Source: an uncultured Propionibacterium sp. (GTDB lineage: Bacteria > Actinomycetota > Actinomycetes > Propionibacteriales > Propionibacteriaceae). Taken from it: a stretch of DNA of 64,000 bases. A model generated the notes under the pieces. That model saw nothing but the letters and a program-made list of their open reading frames with translations, ran no database searches and was not told the DNA's origin. Position 1 is the stretch's first letter. The number at the start of each line of letters is the position of its first letter. Shown piece after piece: positions 17,339 through 26,682 of this stretch. The stretch spans positions 124,001-188,000 of the forward strand of contig CALHWB010000052.1 of the NCBI GenBank assembly GCA_938036835.1. The letters are read 5' to 3'. Both the position numbers and the translations under genes were made by a program.

Positions 17339-20300
17339 TCATGCCCCATTGCCGCTCGGTGTGCTCAGACAGGACGGCCCGAGCAGGGCCTTTAGGTCGG
17401 CAATCAGCGGTTGGGAAACCTGCGCGCGCAGGTCGTCCCCGAGCCGGAAGACGGTAGCGCGTTGCCCTGCTATCAACCGCAACCGCACCTCGGTGGCACC
17501 GGGATGGGCGCCCAACACCTCGCGAATCCCGGTCACGACCCCAGGCGTACAGCGGTTGGCGCGTACCTGAATGGTGAGCGGCCGGGCATGATCGTCGGGG
17601 CCGACGTCCATGGCTGTCACGGTGTCGGCATGCAACTCAACCACCTCATCGCGCACATTGGCCCTACCCTTGACCTTGACGATCGAATCGGGCACCAGTT
17701 CGCCGGCGACCTGCTCGTACACATTGGGGAAGACCGAGACCGTAACGGCCGCGTCCATGTCTTCGACCACCACCGAAGCCCAGATCCGGCCCTGCTTGGT
17801 CTGTCGCCGCTGTACCTGGGTGATCATGCCGCAGATCAGGTGGGACGCCCCCGCCACGCCCTCACCCCGTTCGTTCAGTCCAGAGATGGTGGTGGTACGT
17901 TCGGTGGCCAGCACATGTTCCAGTCCGTTGAGGGGATGGTCGGATACGTACAAGCCGAGCATCTCGCGTTCGAATGCGAGCCGGGTGCGCTTGTCCCACT
18001 CATCGAGTTGCGGTACCGCGCTATGGCGGGTGCCCGTCTTTGTGGCGTTGGGCAGATCGAACCCACCCAGCAATGAGTCCTGGCCGTGCTCCTGGTTGCG
18101 CTTGATCTCCACGACCTGATCGATGGCGTTCTCGAAGATCTCCATAAGTCCGCGCCTGGTATGCGATAGGGAATCGAAGGCGCCGGACTTGATGAGGGAT
18201 TCGATCACCCGCTTGTTGCACACCACCAAGGGCACGATCTCCAAGAACTCATAGAAATCCCCGACCGGCCCATGCTCGTCGCGGGCGGCAATGATCGCCG
18301 AAACCACGTTGCCACCAACATTGCGTACCGCACCCAGGCCGAAGCGGATGTCGTTGCCAACCGCGGTAAACATGGCGCCGGATTCATTCACATCCGGAGG
18401 CAGCACCTTGATACCCATCCGGCGGCATTCGGCCAGGTAAAGCGCCGACTTATCCTTCTCATCCTTCACCGACTGCAGCAGGGCCGCCATGTATTCGGTC
18501 GGATAGTTCGCCTTCAACCAGGCGGTCTGATAGCTGACCACACCGTAGGCAGCCGAATGGGACTTATTGAAGGCGTAATCGCTGAACGGCACCAGGATGT
18601 CCCAGATGGTCTGGAAGGCATCGACGGAATAGCCACGTTCCAACATGCCGGACTTGAAAACGTCCAGTTGAGCGTCCAGATCCTTTTTCTTCTTCTTGCC
18701 CATCACCCGGCGCAGCACATCCGCGGCCCCCAGAGTGTAACCGGCAAGTTTGGTGGCGATCGCCATCACCTGTTCCTGGTAGACGATCAGCCCGTAGGTT
18801 TCGTCCAGGATCTCGGCGAGAGGCTCGGCCAGTTCGGGGTGAATGGGAACGATCGCTTCGCGACCGGTCTTGCGCCGGGCGTACTTGTTGTGGGAATCGG
18901 CACCCATGGGACCGGGACGGTAGAGCGCCGAGACCGCCGAGATATCGGCGAACTTGTCGGGCCGCATTGAGCGGAGCAGCGCTCGCATCGGCCCGCCATC
19001 CAGTTGGAAAACCCCCAGAGTGTCGCCCCGTTGCATCAGCTCGAAGGTGGCCGGATCGTTCAACGGCAGGTTCTCCAGGTCGATATCGATACCCCGGTTG
19101 GCCTTGATGTTGTTCAGCGCATCATCGATCACCGTGAGGTTGCGCAGGCCGAGGAAGTCCATCTTCACCAAGCCGAGGGATTCGGCGCTGGGATAATCGA
19201 ACTGGGTGATGATGGCGCCATCTTGTTCGCGCTTCATCACCGGTATCACCTCGGTCAGCGGCACCGATCCCATGATCACGCCGCAGGCGTGCACACCCCA
19301 CTGCCGTTTCAGGCCCTCGATGCCCTGTGCGATGGTGACCACCTCGGCTATCTCGGGGTCGGAATCGAACAGCTCCCGGAACTCGCCACCCTCGGCGTAT
19401 CGGGCATGGTCGGGATTGAACAGTTCCTTAAGCGGCACATCTTTGCCCATGACTGCGGGCGGCATGGCCTTGGTGATCCGCTCCCCCAACGAGAACGGTT
19501 TGTCCAGCACGCGTGCGGAGTCCTTGACCGCCTGCTTGGCCTTGATGGTGCCGTAGGTAACGATCTGAGCGACATGGTCTTTGCCGTAGCGCTGGGTGAC
19601 ATACTCCAAAACCTCACCGCGCCGGCGCTCATCGAAGTCAACATCGAAATCCGGGAGGGATGGGCGTTCCGGGTTCAGGAAACGCTCGAACAGCAGGCCG
19701 TATTCCAGCGGGCACAGACCGGTGATCCCCATGGCATAGGCGATGATCGATCCGGCCCCTGAGCCACGGCCCGGCCCGACCCGGATGCCGTTGCGTTTGG
19801 CCCACCCGATATAGTCGGCCACCACCAGGAAGTATCCCGGGTAGCCCTTGGCAAGAATGACACCGATCTCGTAATCGGCACGTTCGCGCACCCGTTGGGG
19901 TAGCGGATCGCCGTATCGGCGGATCAGGCCCGCCTCGGCCTCATGCCGGAACCAGGATTCCTCGGTCTCCCCCTCCGGTACCAGATAGCGGGGCATGAAG
20001 GTTCCCGAGCCCTCATCGAAGCTGGTCTCGCAGCGTTCGGCGATGGCCAGGGTGTTGTCGCAGGCCTCCGGGTAGCTGCTGAACAGCGTACGCATCTCTT
20101 CGACGGATTTCAGGTAGTAGCCGGTGCCGTCGAACCGGAACCGGTCGGGATCCGACAGCGTGGACCCGCTGGAGACACAAAGCAGGATGTCCTGAGCCTG
20201 GGCGTCATGGCATTGCACGTAGTGCAGGTCGTTGGTGGCCACCAACGGCGCGTCTATCGCCTTCGCCAATCGCAGCAGATCCTTGCGGACGCGGGTTTCT

Positions 20301-20884
20301 ATCGCCAACCCGTGATCCATCAGCTCGACATAGAAGTTCTCTTTGCCGAAAATCGATTGGAATTCGGCGGCCGAGGCCAGTGCCTGATCGTACATGCCCA
20401 GCCGCAGATAGGTCTGCACCTCCCCCGACGGACAGCCGGTGGTAGCCATCAGGCCTTCGTGGTATTCGTTCAGCAACTCCCGATCCGCCCGCGGCTTATA
20501 GAAGTATCCCTCCAGGCTGGAGCGGCTAGACAGCTTGAACAGATTGTGCATGCCTTGGGGGTTTCGGCTCCAGATGGTCATGTGGGTGTAGGCACCCCTG
20601 GCGGCCACGTCGTCACCGGTGCCATCACCGAATTGGATGCGTTTGCGTTCCCACCTGGGGGTACCTGGAGTCAGATAGGTTTCCAGACCGATGATCGGTT
20701 TGATGCCGTGGCGCTTGGCTGCCTTGTAGAACTCGTAGGCACCGAACATGTTGCCGTGGTCGGTGATGGCCACCGCCGGCATGCCCTGTTCCTTGGCAGC
20801 CCTGACCAGATCGTCCACCCGCGCGGCACCGTCCAGCATCGAGAAATCGGTGTGATTATGCAGGTGGACGAAATTGCGGGTCAT
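17339..20884 (-). CDS. dnaE: DNA polymerase III alpha subunit DnaE
   Basis: Replicative DNA polymerase catalytic subunit. It has 1181 residues, matching DnaE1. The N-terminal PHP domain starts FVHLHNHTDFSMLDG. The polymerase domain carries the catalytic aspartates in LPDFDVDFDE, and the thumb/fingers include MGKKKKKDLDAQ and NKSHSAAYGVVSYQTAWLKANYP. An HhH motif and an OB domain lie near the end. The frame is open ~70 codons upstream, but ATG at 20884 has a GAAGGGAGCGGG ribosome-binding site and gives the standard N-terminus. A TAGGGT -10-like element lies at 20919-20924. Confidence 0.97.
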   Translation of the reverse strand: MTRNFVHLHNHTDFSMLDGAARVDDLVRAAKEQGMPAVAITDHGNMFGAYEFYKAAKRHGIKPIIGLETYLTPGTPRWERKRIQFGDGTGDDVAARGAYTHMTIWSRNPQGMHNLFKLSSRSSLEGYFYKPRADRELLNEYHEGLMATTGCPSGEVQTYLRLGMYDQALASAAEFQSIFGKENFYVELMDHGLAIETRVRKDLLRLAKAIDAPLVATNDLHYVQCHDAQAQDILLCVSSGSTLSDPDRFRFDGTGYYLKSVEEMRTLFSSYPEACDNTLAIAERCETSFDEGSGTFMPRYLVPEGETEESWFRHEAEAGLIRRYGDPLPQRVRERADYEIGVILAKGYPGYFLVVADYIGWAKRNGIRVGPGRGSGAGSIIAYAMGITGLCPLEYGLLFERFLNPERPSLPDFDVDFDERRRGEVLEYVTQRYGKDHVAQIVTYGTIKAKQAVKDSARVLDKPFSLGERITKAMPPAVMGKDVPLKELFNPDHARYAEGGEFRELFDSDPEIAEVVTIAQGIEGLKRQWGVHACGVIMGSVPLTEVIPVMKREQDGAIITQFDYPSAESLGLVKMDFLGLRNLTVIDDALNNIKANRGIDIDLENLPLNDPATFELMQRGDTLGVFQLDGGPMRALLRSMRPDKFADISAVSALYRPGPMGADSHNKYARRKTGREAIVPIHPELAEPLAEILDETYGLIVYQEQVMAIATKLAGYTLGAADVLRRVMGKKKKKDLDAQLDVFKSGMLERGYSVDAFQTIWDILVPFSDYAFNKSHSAAYGVVSYQTAWLKANYPTEYMAALLQSVKDEKDKSALYLAECRRMGIKVLPPDVNESGAMFTAVGNDIRFGLGAVRNVGGNVVSAIIAARDEHGPVGDFYEFLEIVPLVVCNKRVIESLIKSGAFDSLSHTRRGLMEIFENAIDQVVEIKRNQEHGQDSLLGGFDLPNATKTGTRHSAVPQLDEWDKRTRLAFEREMLGLYVSDHPLNGLEHVLATERTTTISGLNERGEGVAGASHLICGMITQVQRRQTKQGRIWASVVVEDMDAAVTVSVFPNVYEQVAGELVPDSIVKVKGRANVRDEVVELHADTVTAMDVGPDDHARPLTIQVRANRCTPGVVTGIREVLGAHPGATEVRLRLIAGQRATVFRLGDDLRAQVSQPLIADLKALLGPSCLSTPSGNGA

Positions 20885-21308
20885 CCCGCTCCCTTCGGCT
20901 TCGATCGGCAACAGCCATACCCTACCCGTGCCTATCGGAAGTCGTCGGAACCGGGCCAACCACACCGGAATGGCCGGGCCGGGATGCCGGGGACCACCCG
21001 GTGGGCACATCCAGCTGCGGCCCGCATCTCTAGCCGGGAAACCAACGGCGCTCGACGCGCCGACCTGCCGCAGACCGAACAGGACAGCGCTCAAGCAACG
21101 ATGGTTCGCCCTGGTGAACCGCGGATACCCGCGTACCGCCTAGGACGCCGGGAGAGCCGGACAGGCCGGCCGATGCCCAACCGCCTGACCAGTTCCTCCG
21201 CTGCCCCACAGACCCACCTCAAAATGCCTCGTAGCCATCGGTTTAGCGTTACGCTGACCGGAACAATCGAATGCGTCTCCGTTGAGCGCCTCCAATGAAG
21301 GAAAACCC
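20885..21308. other. Intergenic region between divergent dnaE and the PTS genes (424 nt)
   Basis: No gene is supported here. On the minus strand TAGGGT at 20919-20924 is a likely -10 for dnaE, giving a leader of about 27 nt. On the plus strand the small dyad AGCGTTACGCT at 21245-21255 includes TACGCT, a possible -10 for the PTS fusion gene, giving a leader of about 45 nt. No convincing -35, terminator or structured RNA was seen in the ~300 bases between them. Confidence 0.4.
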
Positions 21309-23879
21309 GTGGCTGAACCCAATGCACCTGACAGGGTCATCCTGACCGCCCCGCTGACCGGCATACTGGTGCCGATCGAGGCCGTCCCAGACCCGGTATT
21401 CGCGAAGAAGATGGTCGGAGAGGGGATCTCCATGGACCCGCTGAGCAATCTATTGGTTGCTCCGGTCGATGGCGAGGTGATCGACATCCAGCCTTCCCGG
21501 CATGCCATCACGATCCGCAGCAGGGAGGGCCTAGAAGTGCTGCTGCATATCGGGCTCGACACCGTCCAGATGGGCGGTAACGGGTTCGAGCCCCAGGTCA
21601 AGTCGGGGGCCCAGGTTACCGTCGGTCAACCGCTGATCGGATTCGACCTGGACCTGGTGGCCACCGAGGCGGTTAGCGCCTTGACCCAGATGGTGATCGC
21701 CAACTCCGACCGGGTAGCCAGGCTGACTCCCCGCACCGGCCGGGCCGAGGCCGGGGTCGACGCGGTGGCCGAGGTCGAGTTGCAAGCCGTCGCAGAGTCC
21801 GAAGCCACTGGCGGCGGTGGTAGCGCCGTATCCGAGGCAATACTGGTGCCCAATCCGACCGGGCTGCACGCCAGGCCCGCGGCGACCCTGGTCTCGTTGG
21901 CGAAACAGTTCGGCTCCGATGTCCGGCTGCGCCGAGGGGAGGATGTGGCTAACGCCAAGTCGGTGATGGCCATCATGGGGTTGGCAGTGGAACGCGGCGA
22001 GAAGGTGATCGTCACCGCACACGGGACGGACGCCGAGGCCGCGGTGGCTGCGGTGGCCCAGGGCATCCGGGATGGGCTGGGTGAGCACTGCCCGCCGCTC
22101 CCGGCCGCCGATACCGAGCCCGCTCCGGCCGAGGAGCCACTGCCTGCCGAACCAGCGGACGTCGCCCCGCGGTCAGGAGACCCGGATCTGCTGCTGGGAG
22201 TGGCCGCATCACCCGGGCTGGGAGTGGGCCGGGTGCTACAACTGCGCCACGAGGACATTGAGGTCAGCGAGTTTGCCAGCGACCGCCATGTCGAGCAGCG
22301 CAAGCTGAACGCCGCGCTGGATCGGGCTCTGCTGGATCTGTCGGCCCTGCAAAGCAGGCTGGCCAAGGAGGCCGACCCCGATAAGGCGGCCATCTTCGCT
22401 GCGCATGCCGAGATCTTGGCCGATCCGGATCTGCTGGACATCGCTGCCAGCGCCATAGACAAGGGCAAAAGCGCACCATTCGCCTGGCGGGGCGCCTTCA
22501 GTAGCTATGCCGAGCGGCTTGCCGGATTGCGCAATGAGGTGCTAGCCGCCCGCGCAAACGACGTTCGCGATGTCGGTCAACGGGTGTTGGAGGAACTCAC
22601 CGCCCAGCGCCGGGAGAAGCCGGAGATCCCACCCGAGACGATCCTGGTCGCCGAGGACCTGACGCCTTCCGATACCGCAACGCTGGATCGCACCCGGGTG
22701 GTCGGGTTCGCCACCACCTCGGGTGGCGCCTCCAGTCACGTGGCGATCATCGCTCGATCCCTGGACATTCCCGCGGTTGCCGGCATCGAGAGCCGGGCCC
22801 TGGATATCGCCGACGGCACCCGGGTGGTGCTGGATGGCAGCAAGGGCAGCTTGCAGCTCAACCAGTCCGACGCCCAGATCGAGGCCATTGTGGCCCGCCA
22901 GCAGCGAATAGCCGCCAAGAAGGAACGGGATCTGGCCAACGCCGGCGAGCCGGCAACCACTACCGACGGCCATCGGGTGACGGTAGCAGCCAATATCGGC
23001 GGCCTGGCCGACGCCGAGCAGGCACTGACGGTAGGCGCCGAAGGCGTGGGGCTGTTGCGCAGCGAGTTTGTCTTCCTCGGCAGGCAGCAGGCGCCCACCG
23101 AGGACGAGCAGGCCGAACTCTACGCCAACATCGCCCGCGCGCTGCAACCCGGTCAGCCGCTGGTCATCCGGACCCTTGATGTCGGCGGCGACAAGCCGCT
23201 ACCCTACCTGCCGATTCCCGCCGAGGAGAATCCCTTCCTCGGTATCCGCGGGGTACGGGTTGGTTTCGACCGGCCCGAGGTGCTGCGGGCCCAATGCCGA
23301 GCCATCGCGAGGGCCGCCGAGGCCGGTGCCGAACTGTTCGTGATGTTCCCGATGATCGCCACCGTCGAGGACTGGCGATTCGCCAAGTCGATCTGGGACG
23401 CCGAGGCCACAGCAATCGGAGCGGCCGATCGGGTGAAGGTCGGCATCATGATGGAGGTCCCCTCGGTGGCCGTGATGGCACGCCAGTTCGCCGCCACCGA
23501 CGTGGAGTTCTTCAGTGTGGGCACCAATGACCTGACCAGCTACACCCTGGCGATGGACCGGGGCCACCCAAAGCTGGCCCCCCAGGTAGACCCCTGCAAC
23601 CCGGCCGTGCTGAAACTGATCGGGGATGCCGCCAGTGCCCTCCATGAACGCGGCAAATGGCTCGGGGTCTGCGGTGGGGTCGCTTCGGATCCCCAGGCGG
23701 TACCGATCCTGGTTGGCCTCGGGGTGGACGAGCTGAGCTGTGCGATTCCGGCCATCCCGGCGGTGAAAGCCGCCGTGCGCGCCCACTCGTTGGCAGACTG
23801 CCGCGAACTGGCCGCCAAAGCGGTGCGCTGCGCCACCCCTGCCGAAGCCCGGGCACTCGTCCCGGTCGATGAAGGCTAA
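21309..23879 (+). CDS. Fused PTS phosphotransferase: EIIA (glucose family)-HPr-enzyme I
   Basis: Carries the phosphoryl chain from PEP to a sugar-specific EIIB in one 856-residue cytosolic protein. The EIIA domain of the glucose superfamily spans ~1-150, with phospho-His80 (LLHIGLD) and second His65. The HPr domain spans ~175-262, with phospho-His187 (TGLHARPAA) and Ser218 (AKSVMAIMGL). An acidic Pro/Ala linker covers ~263-292. Enzyme I spans ~293-856, with phospho-His477 (GGASSHVAII), GTNDLTSYTLAMDR and the late Cys in GVCGGVASD. GTG at 21309 is chosen because AAGGA lies 7 nt upstream; a TTG at 21282 has no such site. The EIIBC partner gene follows 35 nt later. Confidence 0.93.
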   Translation: MAEPNAPDRVILTAPLTGILVPIEAVPDPVFAKKMVGEGISMDPLSNLLVAPVDGEVIDIQPSRHAITIRSREGLEVLLHIGLDTVQMGGNGFEPQVKSGAQVTVGQPLIGFDLDLVATEAVSALTQMVIANSDRVARLTPRTGRAEAGVDAVAEVELQAVAESEATGGGGSAVSEAILVPNPTGLHARPAATLVSLAKQFGSDVRLRRGEDVANAKSVMAIMGLAVERGEKVIVTAHGTDAEAAVAAVAQGIRDGLGEHCPPLPAADTEPAPAEEPLPAEPADVAPRSGDPDLLLGVAASPGLGVGRVLQLRHEDIEVSEFASDRHVEQRKLNAALDRALLDLSALQSRLAKEADPDKAAIFAAHAEILADPDLLDIAASAIDKGKSAPFAWRGAFSSYAERLAGLRNEVLAARANDVRDVGQRVLEELTAQRREKPEIPPETILVAEDLTPSDTATLDRTRVVGFATTSGGASSHVAIIARSLDIPAVAGIESRALDIADGTRVVLDGSKGSLQLNQSDAQIEAIVARQQRIAAKKERDLANAGEPATTTDGHRVTVAANIGGLADAEQALTVGAEGVGLLRSEFVFLGRQQAPTEDEQAELYANIARALQPGQPLVIRTLDVGGDKPLPYLPIPAEENPFLGIRGVRVGFDRPEVLRAQCRAIARAAEAGAELFVMFPMIATVEDWRFAKSIWDAEATAIGAADRVKVGIMMEVPSVAVMARQFAATDVEFFSVGTNDLTSYTLAMDRGHPKLAPQVDPCNPAVLKLIGDAASALHERGKWLGVCGGVASDPQAVPILVGLGVDELSCAIPAIPAVKAAVRAHSLADCRELAAKAVRCATPAEARALVPVDEG

Positions 23880-23914
23880 ACCACCCACCAGACCTCAAGA
23901 CAAGGAATATCATC

Positions 23915-25648
23915 ATGAGCACTGCGAGTGACATCGTCCAGGCCCTGGGTGGTGCCCAGAACATATCGGCATTAACCCATTGCGCTACCAGGCTGCGTTT
24001 CGAATTGCGCGATGCCTCTGGCATCGACACCGCCAAGGTGGAGTCGGTCAAGGGAGTGATGGGAGCGGTACCACAGTCGGGAGACCGGTTCCAGGTGATC
24101 ATCGGCGGTGGCGTGGACACCGTGTTCAACGAGATCATGAATCTGCCAGAGATGCGCAATCTCGGGCAGCCCAGCGATGCCGATGTCAAGGCGGCCGCCC
24201 GAGCCAAGGCGCGCGGCAAGATCGCTTGGCTGGATGGCTTCTTCGAATACCTGTCTAACAGCTTCCGGCCGCTGCTCGGCGTGCTGCTGGGCGCCTCCCT
24301 GATCATCGCTTTCGCGGCTGTGATGGATGCTTTTGGAATCGTCGATTTCCGCGCAGAGGTAAAGCCGGCGTCCTGGGTCTTCGTGGACGCCATGTGGCGG
24401 GCAGTGTTCTACTTCCTGCCGATCATGGTCGCCTATAACGCCGCCAAGGCACTCAACGTGGATCCCTGGCTGGGGGCCACGGTGATGGCGGCCGTGATGA
24501 CCCCGAACTTTGTCGAGGCATTGCCAGATTCGCCCACCACCGAGTGCGTCATCAACGCGACCCTGGGTACCAAACAATGCGTCGCCCACGTCTTCGGGCT
24601 GCCGATGCAACTCAACGACTACGGCGGTCAGGTATTCGTCCCGCTGATCATGGTCGCGGTGCTGTCGTTGTTCTACCGATTGTTCAAATGGCTCATCCCC
24701 GAGAATGTCCAGATGGTTTTCGTGCCCTTCCTGTGCATGCTGGTGATGATCCCGCTGACGGCCTTCCTCATCGGCCCGATCGGTATCTGGATCGGCAATG
24801 GCCTGGGGCAGGGCCTGGCCTGGCTCAACACGAACGCCCCGATCGTATTCGCGATTCTGATCCCGCTGATATATCCGTTCCTGGTACCGCTTGGGCTGCA
24901 CTGGCCACTGAATGCGCTGATGCTGGCCAACCTGCAATCCCTGGGCTATGACTTCATCCAGGGACCGATGGGCGCCTGGAACTTCGCCTGTTTCGGCGCC
25001 ACCGCCGGTGTGCTGTTCATCTCCATGCGCGACCGCGACAAGATCATGCGGCAAACCGCCACCGGCGCCCTGCTCGCGGGCTTGCTCGGCGGCATCTCCG
25101 AACCGTCGCTATACGGCATCCATCTACGCTACAAGCGGATCTATCCCAGAATGCTGGTTGGCTGTCTGACCGGTGGCTTGATCATCGGCCTGTTCGGTGG
25201 AGTCAAAACCAATGCCTTCGCCTTCACCTCGCTGTTGACCATCCCGGTGTTCAGTCCCGTCGGGGTCTATGCCTTGGCGGCGGCCTGCGCCTTCATAGTG
25301 TCGATGATCCTGATCATCATCTTCGATTACCGCACCCCGCAACAACGCGCCGAGGCCCGTGGCGAACTGACCGAGGACGCCGAGCCACGGCGCGCCCCGA
25401 CCCAGGCTATGCGGATAATGGCCGCGTTCAGTGCACCCAAGAACGTGACCGGCATCCAATCGGTCGCCGAGACCAGGGTCCGGGTGACGGTGGTCGATTC
25501 CGGACTGGTGGATGCCGCCGCCCTGCAGGAAGCCGGTCTAGAAGGCTTCGTCCAGGTCGGCCCGACCACCTGGCATCTGGTGGTCGGATTCGAGGCTGAA
25601 TCGTTGGCGGCCGCCATGTCGCGAGAACTGATGACCAAGGCGGCCTGA
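23915..25648 (+). CDS. PTS permease EIIBC, glucose/beta-glucoside superfamily
   Basis: Membrane component that phosphorylates and imports a sugar. It has 577 residues. An N-terminal IIB domain (1-~85) has phospho-Cys23 in ALTHCATRLRF. A IIC domain of about ten hydrophobic segments follows (~115-480), with FGLPMQLNDYGG, GLHWPLNAL and GISEPSLYG. A C-terminal ~70-residue segment resembles IIB again (NVTGIQSVAETRVRVTVVD) but has Ala/Glu where the Cys should be. The IIB wording is closest to beta-glucoside/sucrose/trehalose types; the true substrate cannot be told. It lacks its own EIIA, which the upstream fusion protein carries. Confidence 0.88.
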   Translation: MSTASDIVQALGGAQNISALTHCATRLRFELRDASGIDTAKVESVKGVMGAVPQSGDRFQVIIGGGVDTVFNEIMNLPEMRNLGQPSDADVKAAARAKARGKIAWLDGFFEYLSNSFRPLLGVLLGASLIIAFAAVMDAFGIVDFRAEVKPASWVFVDAMWRAVFYFLPIMVAYNAAKALNVDPWLGATVMAAVMTPNFVEALPDSPTTECVINATLGTKQCVAHVFGLPMQLNDYGGQVFVPLIMVAVLSLFYRLFKWLIPENVQMVFVPFLCMLVMIPLTAFLIGPIGIWIGNGLGQGLAWLNTNAPIVFAILIPLIYPFLVPLGLHWPLNALMLANLQSLGYDFIQGPMGAWNFACFGATAGVLFISMRDRDKIMRQTATGALLAGLLGGISEPSLYGIHLRYKRIYPRMLVGCLTGGLIIGLFGGVKTNAFAFTSLLTIPVFSPVGVYALAAACAFIVSMILIIIFDYRTPQQRAEARGELTEDAEPRRAPTQAMRIMAAFSAPKNVTGIQSVAETRVRVTVVDSGLVDAAALQEAGLEGFVQVGPTTWHLVVGFEAESLAAAMSRELMTKAA

Positions 25649-25656
25649 ACTACAGC

Positions 25657-25699
25657 GGGCCGGCGTTGCCGCTAGCCATTAGCCGGGCAGCGCCGGCCC
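25657..25699. terminator. Bidirectional terminator-like hairpin between EIIBC and lgt
   Basis: GGGCCGGCG at 25657-25665 pairs with CGCCGGCCC at 25691-25699, nine perfect GC pairs, with further pairing inside. It lies 8 nt after the EIIBC stop and between two convergent genes. No T-tract follows, as is common in actinobacteria. Confidence 0.6.
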
Positions 25700-25794
25700 C
25701 TGTCTGACAGGCGGTCAACGAAAATGCCGATCTCGCCGGTGGCGGCAACCTGCTGGCGGCCCCTGTGGCTGCCTGTCGGCAGCGGGACCGCAGA

Positions 25795-26682
25795 CTACCC
25801 GCTGGTCTGTGCCGCAGCCGATCTGGGCCGGGCCGGCACCAGATGACCCTGTGGTCTGGCGAACCCGAATGGCCAGGCCAGCCTGCCGGGACGATTGCGC
25901 AACTGCCAACCCAGCAGCGCCACTCCCCCGACGCAGAGGATCAGGGCAACAAGATTGTTGAGCCGGAAACCTCCGATCTGGTTCACCGGGTCTATGCGCA
26001 CCGCCTCGATGAAGAAGCGGCCGAATGTATACCAGATGACATAGCAGCTGAACAGCTTGCCACGGCCCAGCCGGAAACGTCGCTCGGCCCATAGCAGCAC
26101 CGCCGCACCCAGGAACACCCACAGCATCTCGTACAGGAAGGTTGGGTGGAAGGTTGCGTACCGTTCATAGCCAGCCGGTCGATGGGCGGGTTCGATATGG
26201 ACGGCCCAGGGCAGCTCGCTGGGGCGCCCGAACAATTCCTGATTGAACCAATTGCCTAGCCGGCCCATCCCCTGGGCAATCAACAAGCCCGGAACGATGA
26301 CATCAGCCAGTGAGCCGAAATCGATCCGGTGACGCCGGGCCAACAGCCATGCGGTCAGGGTGCCAAGCATCACCCCACCCCAGATACCGAGCCCGCCATT
26401 GCGGATATTGAGTGCCTGCCAAGGGTTGCGTCCCTGGCCGAAGTAGAGCTGATGGTCGGTGATCACATGGTAGAGCCGTGCCCCGAGAATACCGGCCAGC
26501 ACTAGCCAGAAGGCCAATCGATCGAACACCTCCGGGTCGCCACCCCGGTGTACGAACCGGTGGCGGCCCAGCCAGCCGGCAACCAGGATTCCGCACAGAA
26601 CGCAAATCGCATACAGGTGTATCTCCACCGGCCCCACAAAGAAGCTGCTGAACGGTGGGACAGGAATCTCCAGGCCGGTCAT
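25795..26682 (-). CDS. lgt: Prolipoprotein diacylglyceryl transferase
   Basis: Membrane enzyme that attaches diacylglycerol to the lipobox cysteine of prolipoproteins. It has 295 residues with about seven membrane segments. The family motifs are clear: GARLYHVITDH, GGLGIWGGVMLG, and the Lgt signature RLGNWFNQELFGRPSELPWAVHI. ATG at 26682 overlaps the trpA stop by 4 bases. The trpA-lgt linkage is common in actinobacteria. A client lipoprotein (the cyclophilin at ~55 kb) is in this window. Confidence 0.96.
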   Translation of the reverse strand: MTGLEIPVPPFSSFFVGPVEIHLYAICVLCGILVAGWLGRHRFVHRGGDPEVFDRLAFWLVLAGILGARLYHVITDHQLYFGQGRNPWQALNIRNGGLGIWGGVMLGTLTAWLLARRHRIDFGSLADVIVPGLLIAQGMGRLGNWFNQELFGRPSELPWAVHIEPAHRPAGYERYATFHPTFLYEMLWVFLGAAVLLWAERRFRLGRGKLFSCYVIWYTFGRFFIEAVRIDPVNQIGGFRLNNLVALILCVGGVALLGWQLRNRPGRLAWPFGFARPQGHLVPARPRSAAAQTSG

